A stretch of DNA of 64,000 bases from UBA993 sp964485855 (GTDB lineage: Bacteria > Bacillota > Dethiobacteria > DTU022), in the NCBI GenBank assembly GCA_964485855.1, contig CAZAKI010000003.1, forward strand, positions 41,861 to 105,860, given 5' to 3'. Under the pieces are notes generated by a model. That model was not told where the DNA came from and did not search any database. It saw only the letters and a list, made by a program, of their open reading frames with translations. Positions 51,254 to 59,755 of this stretch are shown here, piece after piece (the first letter of the stretch is position 1; each line of letters starts with the position of its first letter). Both the position numbers and the translations under genes were made by a program.

Positions 51254-52492
51254 CTAGAGGTTAATAATAGCCAAAGTTAAGAGTAGGCCGGTAATCATCA
51301 CGATCAAGAGTAAAGGCAGAATTGGAAGCAAGATCCCCTTGATCTCTTCTCGAAAGTATTCTTTGGTTAGCGAAAAGCAGGGATGAGCAGGCGAGATAAT
51401 ATGGCCGGCAGTTGAGCTAACATAGATATAGGCAATATAGGCTGTATATGCTGTTTGACTGGCTGCAGGGAGCAGGGGAATAAGCATGGGAAAGACAATA
51501 GCGACACTGGCAGAATTATCTCCTGTGAGCATCCCGATTATAAATGGAATACAAACAATCAAGAGTAGAATCGGTATACCAAGTCCTAGGATTAAGTTAG
51601 TCATGTCAACTAAAACTGCTGATTCTTCAAGCATTTCCTTGTAAATCATGATGCCGATTATAACAAGGACAACGGAATAATTTAAGCCTGGAAAGATCAT
51701 TGTTTTAAAGCGATTAAAAATTACTGTGGCAGTTCGGTTCACCGGTAAATAGTTAAGAATGGCTAGAACTGTACCGAATAAAATAGCCAGTGGAAAATAG
51801 AGGTCAAAGAAAATAACTAAGAACATGATAATAATTAGTGGCAGTATGCTTCGCAAAAGATTCAGGAGCCTTTTAGCAGAAAAATGATAGCCCTTATTGC
51901 CATCCTTATAGCCGCGAAAGAGAAAATAGAAACCAGAGATGATCCCAACAATCGTCAGGGGTAAATTGAAAAATACCAAGCGGCTCATCGAAACCCCTGA
52001 AAGCTGAGAGGTTAAGATCAGGCTGGGAAAGAGCGGAAGCATAAAATATAGCACATGACGAAACCAAATATTTACTGCAGCTTGTCGTTGTGGGGGCAAA
52101 TCCAGTTTTTTGCCGGTTTCAGCACAAAGGGGAGCCGATAGAATTGCTCCTCCTGGCACGGTGAGCATGCCAATTAGAGCCGGCATGGCCATGGAAATAA
52201 TCCGGATGTCTGAAACGAGCTCTTGCAGATTTTCGACCAATTCCCTGAGGGCTCCGGTTTCTTTTAAAATATTGCCTAAGATCCCGAGCAGCAAGATGCT
52301 GAATGCCAACATTATGGTAATTCGGTTGGTCAGACCTTCAAAAAAAATTCTTAGCAATGCGGATAGCGGAAGTCCGCTTAGAATGCCCAGAGCCAAAGCG
52401 CCTAGTAGCATAGTCAGGCCGATATTTACTTTTTTATAAATACCAATCAGGATCAAAATGATTGAAGCGCTTAGGGCTATATACCAGGGCAA
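51254..52492 (-). CDS. DUF401 family membrane transporter
   Basis: About 412 residues, nearly all hydrophobic, with roughly ten to eleven membrane segments and short loops, e.g. NIWFRHVLYFMLPLFPSLIL, MLTVPGGAILSAPL and GMLTGDNSASVAIVFPMLIPLLP. It matches the DUF401 proteins, which resemble ion-transporter superfamily permeases; substrate unknown. I choose TTG 52492 because AGGTGAG lies five bases upstream; the GTG at 52501 is inside that site. Single gene, convergent with the acyl-AMP ligase. Confidence 0.82.
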   Translation of the reverse strand: MPWYIALSASIILILIGIYKKVNIGLTMLLGALALGILSGLPLSALLRIFFEGLTNRITIMLAFSILLLGILGNILKETGALRELVENLQELVSDIRIISMAMPALIGMLTVPGGAILSAPLCAETGKKLDLPPQRQAAVNIWFRHVLYFMLPLFPSLILTSQLSGVSMSRLVFFNLPLTIVGIISGFYFLFRGYKDGNKGYHFSAKRLLNLLRSILPLIIIMFLVIFFDLYFPLAILFGTVLAILNYLPVNRTATVIFNRFKTMIFPGLNYSVVLVIIGIMIYKEMLEESAVLVDMTNLILGLGIPILLLIVCIPFIIGMLTGDNSASVAIVFPMLIPLLPAASQTAYTAYIAYIYVSSTAGHIISPAHPCFSLTKEYFREEIKGILLPILPLLLIVMITGLLLTLAIINL

Positions 52493-52570
52493 GGCTCTCA
52501 CCTGCAGTTTTGTTATTTAGGTTTAAAATATTTTCTACCGATGTTCTTCTAGTAAATCCTGTTCACGTTG

Positions 52571-52576
52571 ATTATA
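52571..52576 (-). promoter_or_regulatory. Putative -10 box for the DUF401 gene
   Basis: Perfect TATAAT on the minus strand, 80 bases before the start; the -35 region (CTTACC/TTACCG) is weak. Confidence 0.35.
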
Positions 52577-52626
52577 GATGATCTTTTTCAGCGGTAAGGC
52601 TGTAACGGAAAGATCGCTAAAGGATT

Positions 52627-52652
52627 AAAGCGCCGGCATTTGCCGACGCTTT
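52627..52652 (-). terminator. Hairpin after tRNA-Leu
   Basis: On the minus strand AAAGCGTCGGC-AAAT-GCCGGCGCTTT, directly after the tRNA 3' end, followed by AATCCTTT. Likely its terminator although the T-run is short. Confidence 0.6.
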
Positions 52653-52656
52653 AAAT

Positions 52657-52742
52657 TGGTGCCGAAGGTGGGAGTTGAACCCACATGCCCGGAGGGCGCA
52701 CGATTTTGAGTCGTGTGCGTCTGCCAATTCCGCCACTTCGGC
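52657..52742 (-). tRNA. tRNA-Leu (anticodon CAA)
   Basis: 86 bases on the minus strand including an encoded CCA. Acceptor stem GCCGAAG/CTTCGGC, anticodon loop CTCAAAA giving CAA (reads UUG), long variable arm CGCCCTCCGGGCAT as expected for a class II leucine tRNA, and T arm GTGGGTTCAACTCCCAC. UUG is used here also as a start codon by many genes, which does not involve this tRNA. Confidence 0.97.
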
Positions 52743-52752
52743 CTGTAGCAAA

Positions 52753-52781
52753 ATATTAGCACACTAAGTGCTGTAAAGCAA
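52753..52781 (-). promoter_or_regulatory. Promoter of tRNA-Leu
   Basis: Minus strand: TTGCTT (52781-52776), 17-base spacer, TAATAT (52758-52753), ten bases before the mature tRNA 5' end. Confidence 0.6.
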
Positions 52782-52978
52782 GTAATTTGGAGTGTTGGTT
52801 GGGTTTTGTGGTCAAGGGCAACTTTATTTTTTTATTATTCAGCAAAGAAAGATCAGTTTCTGCATAATTGCGTCAAGTTAATAAATTCACAAAGCAGGGA
52901 ATAGATATTTTACTAGAGAAAATATTAAACGGTAAAAGTATCTTTTGCCTGACTATTTAAATAAGGGGTGACAATTTT

Positions 52979-54760
52979 ATGAGTGAATTAGTAAAAGGCG
53001 GTTCTTTTTTGCTTGGCCCGGTAGATGAAAACACTGTTTTCACTCCCGAAGATTTCGATGATATCCACCTGATGATTAAGAAAACCAGCTATGATTTTAT
53101 GAAGAACAAGGTTGAGCCAAGAATTGATGAAATTGAAGTCAAAGCAGAAGGAGTTACAATTGATCTGATTCGTCAGGCGGGTGAATTGGGGATGATCGGC
53201 AGCGACATCCCAGAGGAGTATGGCGGAGAAGAAGCTGATAAAATTACCACAATGATTATTACCGAAAACGCATCGATTTGTGGCGGTTCTTTTGCGACTG
53301 CTTTTGGTGCGCACACCGGGATTGGCACATTACCGATTGTTTATTTTGGAAATGAAGAGCAAAAGAAAAAATATTTGCCCGGACTGGCCAGTGGAGAAAA
53401 AATTGCCGCTTATGCCCTCACGGAACCTGAAGCCGGTTCTGATGCTTTAAACTGTAAAACGAAAGCTGTGTTATCTGATGATGGCAAGTATTATATTTTA
53501 AATGGTGCCAAGCAGTACATTACAAATGCTGCCTGGGCTCATTTAATCGTTACCTACGCTAAGATTGATGGAGAAAAATTTACTGCCTTTATCGTTGATG
53601 CCGATACCGAAGGGGTTTCAATTGACCCCGAAGAAAAGAAAATGGGTATTAAAGGATCGTCAACTTGCAGTGTTATTTTTGAGAATGCCAAAGTTCCGGT
53701 CGAAAACATGTTATGGCTGGAAGGTAAGGGCCACCAGGTAGCTTTCAACATTTTGAATATTGGTCGCTTTAAGCTTGGTGCCGGTTGTGTAGGGGGCAGT
53801 AAAAGAGTGATTGAATTTGCTTCTGAATATGCTCTTCAACGCGTTCAGTTCAAGCAGCCTATTGCTCAGTTTAACATTATTAAAAACAAAATTGCCAACA
53901 TGGCTATCATGACCTACCTGATGGAAAGCCTGGTATACAGAATCAGTGGTTTGATCGATGAGAAGCTCGAAGAAGTTAAGGCCAGTGGGGCGGCAGCATC
54001 TGATATTGTCCAGGCCATCCATGAGTATGCAATTGAATGTTCAATTTCGAAAGTATACTGCTCTGAAGCCATGGACTTTGTCGCTGATGAAGGAGTTCAG
54101 ATTTTTGGTGGCTATGGTTATGGTGAAGAATATCCTGCTGAACGTTCCTATCGAGACAGCAGGATCAACCGGATTTTTGAAGGTACCAATGAGATAAACA
54201 GGATGTTGATTCCCGGAACCCTGCTCCGTAAAGCCATGAAACAGGAAGTTCCTTTCATGGAAGCCGTTATGGGTTTGGGCGGAGAGCTGAGTAAACTAAA
54301 AGAGGCGAAAATGCCCGAAGCTAGTCCTGAACTTGAAGAATTTTATCTGGCTAATATGAAATTACTTTTCCTGATTGCTGCCGGTAATGCCGCGCGAGAA
54401 TTTGGTGAGAATTTAACTAACGAACAAGAAATTCTCTGTCGGTTAGCGGATATGGCTATGGAAATATTTGCTTGTGAAAGTGGTTTGCTGCGAGCCAAGA
54501 AAATGCTGGCCAAGGGTGAAGATGAAAAAGCGAAACTGGCAATGACTATGACTCGCTGTGCTATCAACGACATGGTTCCAAAGATGGAGACCTGGGCCAA
54601 GGAAGTAATCGCTGCAACATTTGAAGGTGAAGCCGCAGTAAAAGCGCTTTCTGGAGTCAGGTTAACTACCCAGTTTACCCCAATTAATACTTTTACCTTA
54701 AAACGGGATATCGCTGATGCTGTTTATGAGTGCAAGAAATATTTTCTCGATAGACTCTAA
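52979..54760 (+). CDS. Acyl-CoA dehydrogenase, long (FadE-like) form
   Basis: FAD enzyme for the first oxidation of acyl-CoA. 593 residues: N-terminal and middle ACAD domains with GSDIPEEYGGEEADK, AYALTEPEAGSDA and GIKGSSTCSVIFENAKVP, C-terminal helical domain with YALQRVQFKQPIAQF and QIFGGYGYGEEYPAERSYRDSRINRIFEGTNEI, then an extra ~180-residue helical domain as in VLCAD/Bacillus FadE types. AAGGGGTGA lies before ATG. Natural electron acceptor and chain length cannot be told. The 236 bases upstream hold only the tRNA promoter that I can see. Confidence 0.93.
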   Translation: MSELVKGGSFLLGPVDENTVFTPEDFDDIHLMIKKTSYDFMKNKVEPRIDEIEVKAEGVTIDLIRQAGELGMIGSDIPEEYGGEEADKITTMIITENASICGGSFATAFGAHTGIGTLPIVYFGNEEQKKKYLPGLASGEKIAAYALTEPEAGSDALNCKTKAVLSDDGKYYILNGAKQYITNAAWAHLIVTYAKIDGEKFTAFIVDADTEGVSIDPEEKKMGIKGSSTCSVIFENAKVPVENMLWLEGKGHQVAFNILNIGRFKLGAGCVGGSKRVIEFASEYALQRVQFKQPIAQFNIIKNKIANMAIMTYLMESLVYRISGLIDEKLEEVKASGAAASDIVQAIHEYAIECSISKVYCSEAMDFVADEGVQIFGGYGYGEEYPAERSYRDSRINRIFEGTNEINRMLIPGTLLRKAMKQEVPFMEAVMGLGGELSKLKEAKMPEASPELEEFYLANMKLLFLIAAGNAAREFGENLTNEQEILCRLADMAMEIFACESGLLRAKKMLAKGEDEKAKLAMTMTRCAINDMVPKMETWAKEVIAATFEGEAAVKALSGVRLTTQFTPINTFTLKRDIADAVYECKKYFLDRL

Positions 54761-54790
54761 ACGATAAATTTGATTTTCTAGTCAGACAGA

Positions 54791-54826
54791 AAACAAGGGA
54801 GCAGGTAAAGGCCTGCTCCCTTGTTT
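54791..54826. terminator. Bidirectional terminator between acyl-CoA dehydrogenase and rpmB
   Basis: 15-base-pair perfect stem AAACAAGGGAGCAGG/CCTGCTCCCTTGTTT with a six-base loop. On the minus strand it continues into TTTTCTGT, on the plus strand into AAATAAC. Confidence 0.85.
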
Positions 54827-54848
54827 AAATAACAGATTAATCCTTAAA

Positions 54849-55040
54849 TTATGTTGCTCTTTCGATCTTACCTGCTTTGATACAGCGGGTGCAAACATTA
54901 ACTCTCCGGGGGGAACCGTTAAGTAGAATTTTAATCCGCTGAATATTGGGACGCCATTTGCGCAAAGTTTTAATATTAGAATGACTGACCAAGTGTCCTT
55001 TTGTTTTTGTTTTGTTGCATACCACACAAACTTTTGCCAT
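54849..55040 (-). CDS. rpmB: Ribosomal protein bL28 (zinc-binding form)
   Basis: 50S protein of 63 residues beginning MAKVCVVCNKTKTKGHLVSHSN, with a second pair CTRC, so it is the four-Cys (zinc) form. RPNIQRIKILLNG and RRVNVCTRCIKAGK complete the family pattern. ATG 55040 follows GGAGGG; a start two codons upstream is also open but less well placed. Confidence 0.95.
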   Translation of the reverse strand: MAKVCVVCNKTKTKGHLVSHSNIKTLRKWRPNIQRIKILLNGSPRRVNVCTRCIKAGKIERAT

Positions 55041-55077
55041 TTTCAACCCTCCCGGCAGCTGTTATTGCACGCATTGT

Positions 55078-55106
55078 ATTGTAGCACATAGTTTATGAGC
55101 AGACAA
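55078..55106 (-). promoter_or_regulatory. Promoter of rpmB
   Basis: Minus strand: TTGTCT (55106-55101), 17-base spacer, TACAAT (55083-55078). TACAAT is repeated at once (TACAATACAAT). Confidence 0.6.
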
Positions 55107-55217
55107 GTTTTTTTACTATGCAAATTATTAAAACTTAATCATAGCAGGGTACTTGTCTTTTGTAGCGAATCTAATTTAAGTTTAAATAGTTTGTTATATA
55201 CAGGAGGGGATTCTAGA

Positions 55218-55700
55218 TTGGCCAGAGCTATTTATCCAGGTAGTTTCGATCCGGTTACCAAGGGTCATCTTGATATTATTTACCGATCAAGTAAAATTAT
55301 GACTCATCTAACAGTAGCTGTATTAGATAATCCTCGCAAGATCGCGACTTTTGAAATCAAAAAAAGGTTAGAAATGCTTGAATTGGTGACAAAACCTTTC
55401 CCGAATGTTGATGTAGAGTATTATAAAGGTCTGCTAATCGATTATGCTGTCCAAAAGAATATTAATATCATAATAAAAGGTCTCCGGGCGATCTCCGATT
55501 TTGAATTTGAATTTCAAATGGCTTTAGTCAACCAAAAGCTGAATCCTGCTATTGAAACAATGTTTATGATGACGAACAGTAAGTATTCATTTCTCAGTTC
55601 TAGTATAGTCAAGGAAATTGCAGCTCTTGGTGGTGATATCAGCAATCTTGTTCCTGAAGAGGTCCATGAAATGATTGCCGCGAAATACCGCAATAGTTAA
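55218..55700 (+). CDS. coaD: Phosphopantetheine adenylyltransferase
   Basis: Penultimate step of coenzyme A synthesis. 160 residues, the normal length: ARAIYPGSFDPVTKGHLDII (TKGH nucleotide motif at 14-17), IKGLRAISDFEFEFQMA, and KYSFLSSSIVKEIAALGGDI. Start is TTG 55218, eight bases behind AGGAGGGG; the frame extends further upstream without matching the family. The common partner rsmD is not adjacent. Confidence 0.96.
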   Translation: MARAIYPGSFDPVTKGHLDIIYRSSKIMTHLTVAVLDNPRKIATFEIKKRLEMLELVTKPFPNVDVEYYKGLLIDYAVQKNINIIIKGLRAISDFEFEFQMALVNQKLNPAIETMFMMTNSKYSFLSSSIVKEIAALGGDISNLVPEEVHEMIAAKYRNS

Positions 55701-55761
55701 GAGTAACTTTCTATTTTTAAAGGACTAAAATTTATTATTAAACAGTGGGGATATATAAGTA

Positions 55762-56025
55762 ATGATCGATTTTATTTTTCAATACAATTTATTGCTATCA
55801 GTTGCTAATCCTACTCCAGTAGACTTATCAAGCCTCCGCCTATTCGGCATTTTCATTCTAGTTATAGGCATTCTATCATTAATTCGCCCTCAAATCTTTT
55901 GGCATCTCAGGGTTGGCCGCAAGATACCGGGAGTGCCTCCGAATAAACTATACTTAAATGTGCTCAGGTTTGGAGCGATTTTGGTAATTGCCCTTGGAAT
56001 GGTTATGCTGTTTGGTATTCAATAA
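55762..56025 (+). CDS. Small membrane protein of unknown function
   Basis: 87 residues with two membrane segments (about 26-42 and 66-85) around a basic loop, LIRPQIFWHLRVGRKIPGVPPNK. The loop recalls small DUF6199-like membrane proteins, a tentative resemblance. GGGG about nine bases upstream of ATG. It lies between coaD and a PDZ protease and probably shares their transcript. Confidence 0.65.
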   Translation: MIDFIFQYNLLLSVANPTPVDLSSLRLFGIFILVIGILSLIRPQIFWHLRVGRKIPGVPPNKLYLNVLRFGAILVIALGMVMLFGIQ

Positions 56026-56068
56026 ACGACTATAAGTGATAAGAGACCGTGAGGCGATCAGGTTCATC

Positions 56069-57100
56069 ATGAAAATCAAACCGGTTCCGGACTATACTGC
56101 ACTGTTCAAAAAAAGATATTTAGGGGCTTATTTACTGGTCTTGATTATTGTTGTTTTTGGATTTTTCTTTCGTCTCGATTATTATATTGTCAAGCCTAGT
56201 AGGGCTGTTGAGCTTAAGCAGTTGATCGAAGTTCAGGATGCTGATTCCGATGATCTTGGCTCTTTTTATCTTGTTACTGTTTCCCAGCAGAGCGCTGTAC
56301 CATTTTCTTTTATTTATGGCCTTCTTCATCCTTATATCGATATAAAACCTGCATCTTCAGTGATTCCTGAAAATATGGACGAAGAAGAGTATCGGAATTT
56401 ATTGGTTGAGAACATGGCCGAAAGTAGGCTGATGGCACAGGTAGTAGCTCTCAGGAGGGCGGGCTATGAGATCGATGTTATTAGCGAAGGGGTTGAAGTT
56501 GCCGGTTTTTTAGAAGATGCTCCGGCAGAGACATTTTTAATGGAAGGCGACAGACTGTTGGAAGTAGATGATACTATTGTGGTTTTGGCTTCCGAGGTCC
56601 CGATCATCGTTCAAAATCGTCAGGTTGGTGATACCGTTCACTTAAAACTGCTTCGTAACCATCGCTTAATTGAACTTGATATTCCCACGGGGAGCAATCC
56701 CGAAGATCCGGAACTGCCTTTTTTGGGGATCTATATCAGGACTTTACCCTGGCAGGCAGATATTCCCATCACTATAGATATGGATACCGGTCGGATTTCA
56801 GGCCCCTCTGCCGGAATGATGTTCACCCTGGAGATATTAAATCAGTTGGTGGATGAAGATTTAACAGCTGGACAGCGCATTGCCGGAACAGGGACGATTG
56901 ATTTCGCTGGGAATATAGGGCGCATCGGTGGGGTTGCCCAGAAAGTTGTTGCTGCAGAACGAACCGGTGCAGACTATTTTTTAGTACCGGAAGGCAACTA
57001 TGAGCTAGCTCAAAAAACTGCTCGTAAAATAGATGTGGTTTCGGTAAACTCCTTGGACGATGCGTTGAATTTTTTATCAACGCTTCAGGAAAAAGAATAG
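56069..57100 (+). CDS. PDZ and Lon-type (S16) protease, YlbL/SepM-like
   Basis: Membrane-anchored serine protease facing outward. About 343 residues: one membrane segment (about 19-36), a PDZ domain (AGFLEDAPAETFLMEGDRLLEVD), and a Lon S16 proteolytic domain with catalytic Ser247 in GPSAGMMF and Lys292 in GGVAQKVVAAE. ATG 56069 gives a length close to Bacillus YlbL (341); a GTG at 56036 is also in frame. Neighbouring coaD is the same as around ylbL in Bacillus. Confidence 0.9.
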   Translation: MKIKPVPDYTALFKKRYLGAYLLVLIIVVFGFFFRLDYYIVKPSRAVELKQLIEVQDADSDDLGSFYLVTVSQQSAVPFSFIYGLLHPYIDIKPASSVIPENMDEEEYRNLLVENMAESRLMAQVVALRRAGYEIDVISEGVEVAGFLEDAPAETFLMEGDRLLEVDDTIVVLASEVPIIVQNRQVGDTVHLKLLRNHRLIELDIPTGSNPEDPELPFLGIYIRTLPWQADIPITIDMDTGRISGPSAGMMFTLEILNQLVDEDLTAGQRIAGTGTIDFAGNIGRIGGVAQKVVAAERTGADYFLVPEGNYELAQKTARKIDVVSVNSLDDALNFLSTLQEKE

Positions 57101-57137
57101 GCGCATTAAATGCTCTAAACAAATGTTCTAAACTGTT

Positions 57138-57166
57138 TTGACACCTTATTTATAGGGTGCTATACT
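57138..57166 (+). promoter_or_regulatory. Strong promoter of rnpB
   Basis: TTGACA (57138-57143), 17-base spacer, extended -10 TGCTATACT (hexamer 57161-57166). Start near 57173-57175, about ten bases before the predicted P1 helix. Confidence 0.85.
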
Positions 57167-57183
57167 GAATGTAGTGCTTAGAT

Positions 57184-57572
57184 GGGACTGAGTAAACAAG
57201 GTAGCTGCGGGAAGAATACCGCAAGGTGCTTTTCGAGGAAAGTCCGAGCTCCGCAGGGCAGGGTGCTGGGTAACGCCCAGTGAGGGTGACCTTAAGGCCA
57301 GTGCCACAGAAAATATACCGCCTGATTTAACCATCGGGTAAGGATGCAACGGTGCGGTAAGAGCGCACCAGGAACCGGGAGACCGGTTTGCTAGGTAAAC
57401 CCCACCCGGAGCAAGACCAAATAGGAGGGGGATGAAGTTGCCCGCTGACTCCTCGGGTTAGGTCGCTGGAGGCGCCAGGCAACTGGAGCCCTAGATAGAT
57501 GGCTGCCGCTGTTTACGTCGGCTTTGCCGGTGCTAATAGAACAGAACTCGGCTTATTAGTTTGCTCGGTCCC
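57184..57572 (+). ncRNA. rnpB: RNase P RNA, class A
   Basis: Catalytic RNA that matures tRNA 5' ends. The conserved P4 5' strand region GAGGAAAGTCC is at 57235-57245 and the matching 3' region ACAGAACTCGGCTTA begins at 57541. P1 is formed by GGGACTGAGTAAAC (57184-57197) with GTTTGCTCGGTCCC (57559-57572), fully paired when G-U pairs are allowed. Length of about 390 and a layout with AGGGTG...CACAGAAA fit class A. Its 3' end overlaps the last codons of the convergent metallo-beta-lactamase-fold gene by 17 bases. Confidence 0.95.
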
Positions 57573-58425
57573 TTATTAGCAAAAACTCCTGCGGATTATA
57601 GGGGTTTTTTTGATCGCTATTGAATATCTCAAGGTTATCAATGATTGAATCGATCATATACCTTCTGCCCCAATTAGACTGCGAAAAATAATAAAAATAG
57701 ATTTCCCCACCGAAGACTTCCCTGATTATTTTTAAGCGGGATGCCCCTTGTTTATATAAAGTTTTCACCTGAGTGCCGATCGACCACCACTGTTTGTACT
57801 TTTTAATCAGGCGATTTGTAGCGTTATCAAGTCTACCTTTTAAGCCACAAAATAAATAACTTGGGTTTAGTGCGATCACTTTTTTCAGACTGATAAAATG
57901 TTCGGCAATATTTTCACCGACCATAAAACCGGTCAAGTTTTCTCCCAAGAAAAGATCGCCACAGAAAAGCAAACCTTTCAGTGGCTCGAAATAACTAGTA
58001 TGATCAGGTGAGTGTCCGGGGGTGTGAATCACCTTCAGACAAAAGTTTGCGGTAACAATTTTTTCTTCCAACGGTAAAGCATCAGCAGGGGGCTGAGCTC
58101 CCCAGATTAAGTGTCTATAAAGCTGAATAGGGGGTGGTTTTCGGATCATCTTGATTGTTTTTAGATGGGCGTAGACAGGGACCTTAAGCTCTTGTCGGAA
58201 GTAATTGATATTGCCGGTGTGATCTTCATGCTGATGGGTTATTACTACCTTATTGATCGGCAACTTTTCTAAAGCGGCTTTTATTTCTGCGGCGTTATGG
58301 TAAGGCCCGGTGTCGATCAGCAATCCATCAATGTAGAAGAAATGGGTAAAGTACAAAGGGTATCCGAAAATTGTTCGGGAAACTTTAAACGAGATGACAT
58401 CACCATGAATACTTTTTTTTAGCAT
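57556..58425 (-). CDS. Metallo-beta-lactamase-fold hydrolase
   Basis: 289 residues. Metal motif HQHEDH (64-69) following VVITHQHEDHTG, then HTPGHSPDH and LLFCGDLFLGE with further His/Asp ligands, so an active binuclear hydrolase is likely; substrate unknown. The final codons (RDRAN and stop) are antisense to the P1 3' strand of rnpB, and the likely rnpB terminator lies antisense within its last 20 codons. Ribosome binding site is weak (AAGG). Divergent from galK. Confidence 0.85.
   Translation of the reverse strand: MLKKSIHGDVISFKVSRTIFGYPLYFTHFFYIDGLLIDTGPYHNAAEIKAALEKLPINKVVITHQHEDHTGNINYFRQELKVPVYAHLKTIKMIRKPPPIQLYRHLIWGAQPPADALPLEEKIVTANFCLKVIHTPGHSPDHTSYFEPLKGLLFCGDLFLGENLTGFMVGENIAEHFISLKKVIALNPSYLFCGLKGRLDNATNRLIKKYKQWWSIGTQVKTLYKQGASRLKIIREVFGGEIYFYYFSQSNWGRRYMIDSIIDNLEIFNSDQKNPYNPQEFLLIRDRAN
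57581..57611 (+). terminator. rnpB terminator inside the MBL gene
   Basis: AAAAACTCC (57581-57589) pairs with GGGGTTTTT (57601-57609), with T-run to 57611, nine bases after the rnpB P1 end. It lies entirely within the convergent coding region. Confidence 0.7.
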
Positions 58426-58493
58426 CTGTACGAACCTTAATCCTGAAGATTGTTATTTTCATATTTTAACACGAATAGTGAAGCCGGGGAAAG

Positions 58494-58522
58494 TTGAAAA
58501 GCCTTAGATTTAGTGTTTTAAT
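58494..58522 (+). promoter_or_regulatory. Promoter of galK
   Basis: TTGAAA (58494-58499), 17-base spacer, TTTAAT (58517-58522), about 30 bases before the start codon. Confidence 0.45.
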
Positions 58523-58551
58523 GATCGAAATGATCTAAATGAGGAATCGAT

Positions 58552-59685
58552 ATGGAAATTAAAGCAGTAGCGCCAGGAAGAGTGAATCTAATTGGAGAGC
58601 ACACCGATTATAATCAGGGATGGGTTATGCCGATTGCTATTGATCTAAAACTGGAAGTTGAGTTAAAGACTAGAAATGATCACAAGTTTATCCTTAACGC
58701 CCTTAATTTCAAACAAATCGAGGTTTTTAGTCTCGACCAACTAAAGCCGGTAACCGCTAATATTTCCTGGATTGATTACATTAAAGGCGTCTGTTGGGTT
58801 TTAGCCGGCAGAGGTTATTCACTGCCAGGATCTGAGATAACAATCAGAAGCGCTATACCGGTCGGAGCCGGTTTAAGTTCATCCGCTGCGCTGGAATTAG
58901 CAGTAGCCGGAGCCTTAAATGAGGCTTTCCAGCTTAAAATTGACCCGGTAGAGCTTGCCCTTGTTTGTCAGAAAGCCGAAAATGAATATGTTGGTGTGCA
59001 CTGCGGCTTGATGGATCAATTTGCAGTTACCCTCTCGAAGGAAGGGCATGCCTTGTTAATCGATTGTCTCAGCATGAAAAATAAACCGATCCCGTTTGAA
59101 CTTAATGACTATTGCCTGTTAATTGTTGACAGCAGGGTTGAAAGATCTCTCGGGCATTCAGCATATAACCGGCGCCGCGAAGAATGCGCCGAGGCAGTCA
59201 GGCTAATTAGTGCTCATGAGGGGCAGGTTCTAACATCTCTGCGTTCAGTAAATCTGCCGACAATAAAAAAAGCCAGGAGTTATCTTCCTGCTTATTTACA
59301 CCGGCGAGCCTGTTATGTTGTCGAAGAAAACATCAGGGTATGCGCTGCGGCAGAAGCTTTGGAAAAAGGCGATCTTGTGTCACTGGGGCGCTTTTTCAAT
59401 CGTTCTCATGCCGGACTACGTGATTATTATGAAGTCAGCTGCCCGGAGCTGGATTTAATCGTTGATGTAGCCCAACAAGACCAAAGTGTTTTAGGGGCAA
59501 GGATGACCGGTGCCGGATTTGGCGGATGCGCGATTGTTTTAATTGAAAATCAAAACATTGAGCCGACCTGTAAAAGAATAAATGACGCTTTTGCAACTAA
59601 TGGGTGGAGTACTCCTCATTATTATAAAACGAAAGCTGCCGCTGGCCTTCAAGTGGAAAGAATCAAAGAAAACCGGCTATCTTAA
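58552..59685 (+). CDS. galK: Galactokinase
   Basis: GHMP kinase that phosphorylates galactose at C1. 377 residues: signature APGRVNLIGEHTDYNQGWVMPIAI, ATP loop IPVGAGLSSSAALELA, catalytic region CGLMDQFAVTL, and C-terminal GARMTGAGFGGCAIVL. GAGG precedes ATG by seven bases. No galT or galE is next to it, so the Leloir genes must lie elsewhere or the kinase acts on another sugar. Confidence 0.93.
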   Translation: MEIKAVAPGRVNLIGEHTDYNQGWVMPIAIDLKLEVELKTRNDHKFILNALNFKQIEVFSLDQLKPVTANISWIDYIKGVCWVLAGRGYSLPGSEITIRSAIPVGAGLSSSAALELAVAGALNEAFQLKIDPVELALVCQKAENEYVGVHCGLMDQFAVTLSKEGHALLIDCLSMKNKPIPFELNDYCLLIVDSRVERSLGHSAYNRRREECAEAVRLISAHEGQVLTSLRSVNLPTIKKARSYLPAYLHRRACYVVEENIRVCAAAEALEKGDLVSLGRFFNRSHAGLRDYYEVSCPELDLIVDVAQQDQSVLGARMTGAGFGGCAIVLIENQNIEPTCKRINDAFATNGWSTPHYYKTKAAAGLQVERIKENRLS

Positions 59686-59710
59686 CCTGAATAAGAAGTT
59701 GTGTTAGAAT
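59682..59710 (+). promoter_or_regulatory. Promoter of tyrS
   Basis: TTAACC (59682-59687), 17-base spacer, extended -10 TGTTAGAAT (hexamer 59705-59710). The leader is about 40 bases, so no T-box is present here. Confidence 0.5.
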
Positions 59711-59755
59711 AGCAAAGTATGAATAATGTTCCTTGATTAACTGGAGGTAGATTTA

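Noticed and set aside
55095..55217. Upstream extension of coaD
   Set aside because: TTG 55218 has a strong AGGAGGGG site and gives the exact family length; the earlier residues match nothing.
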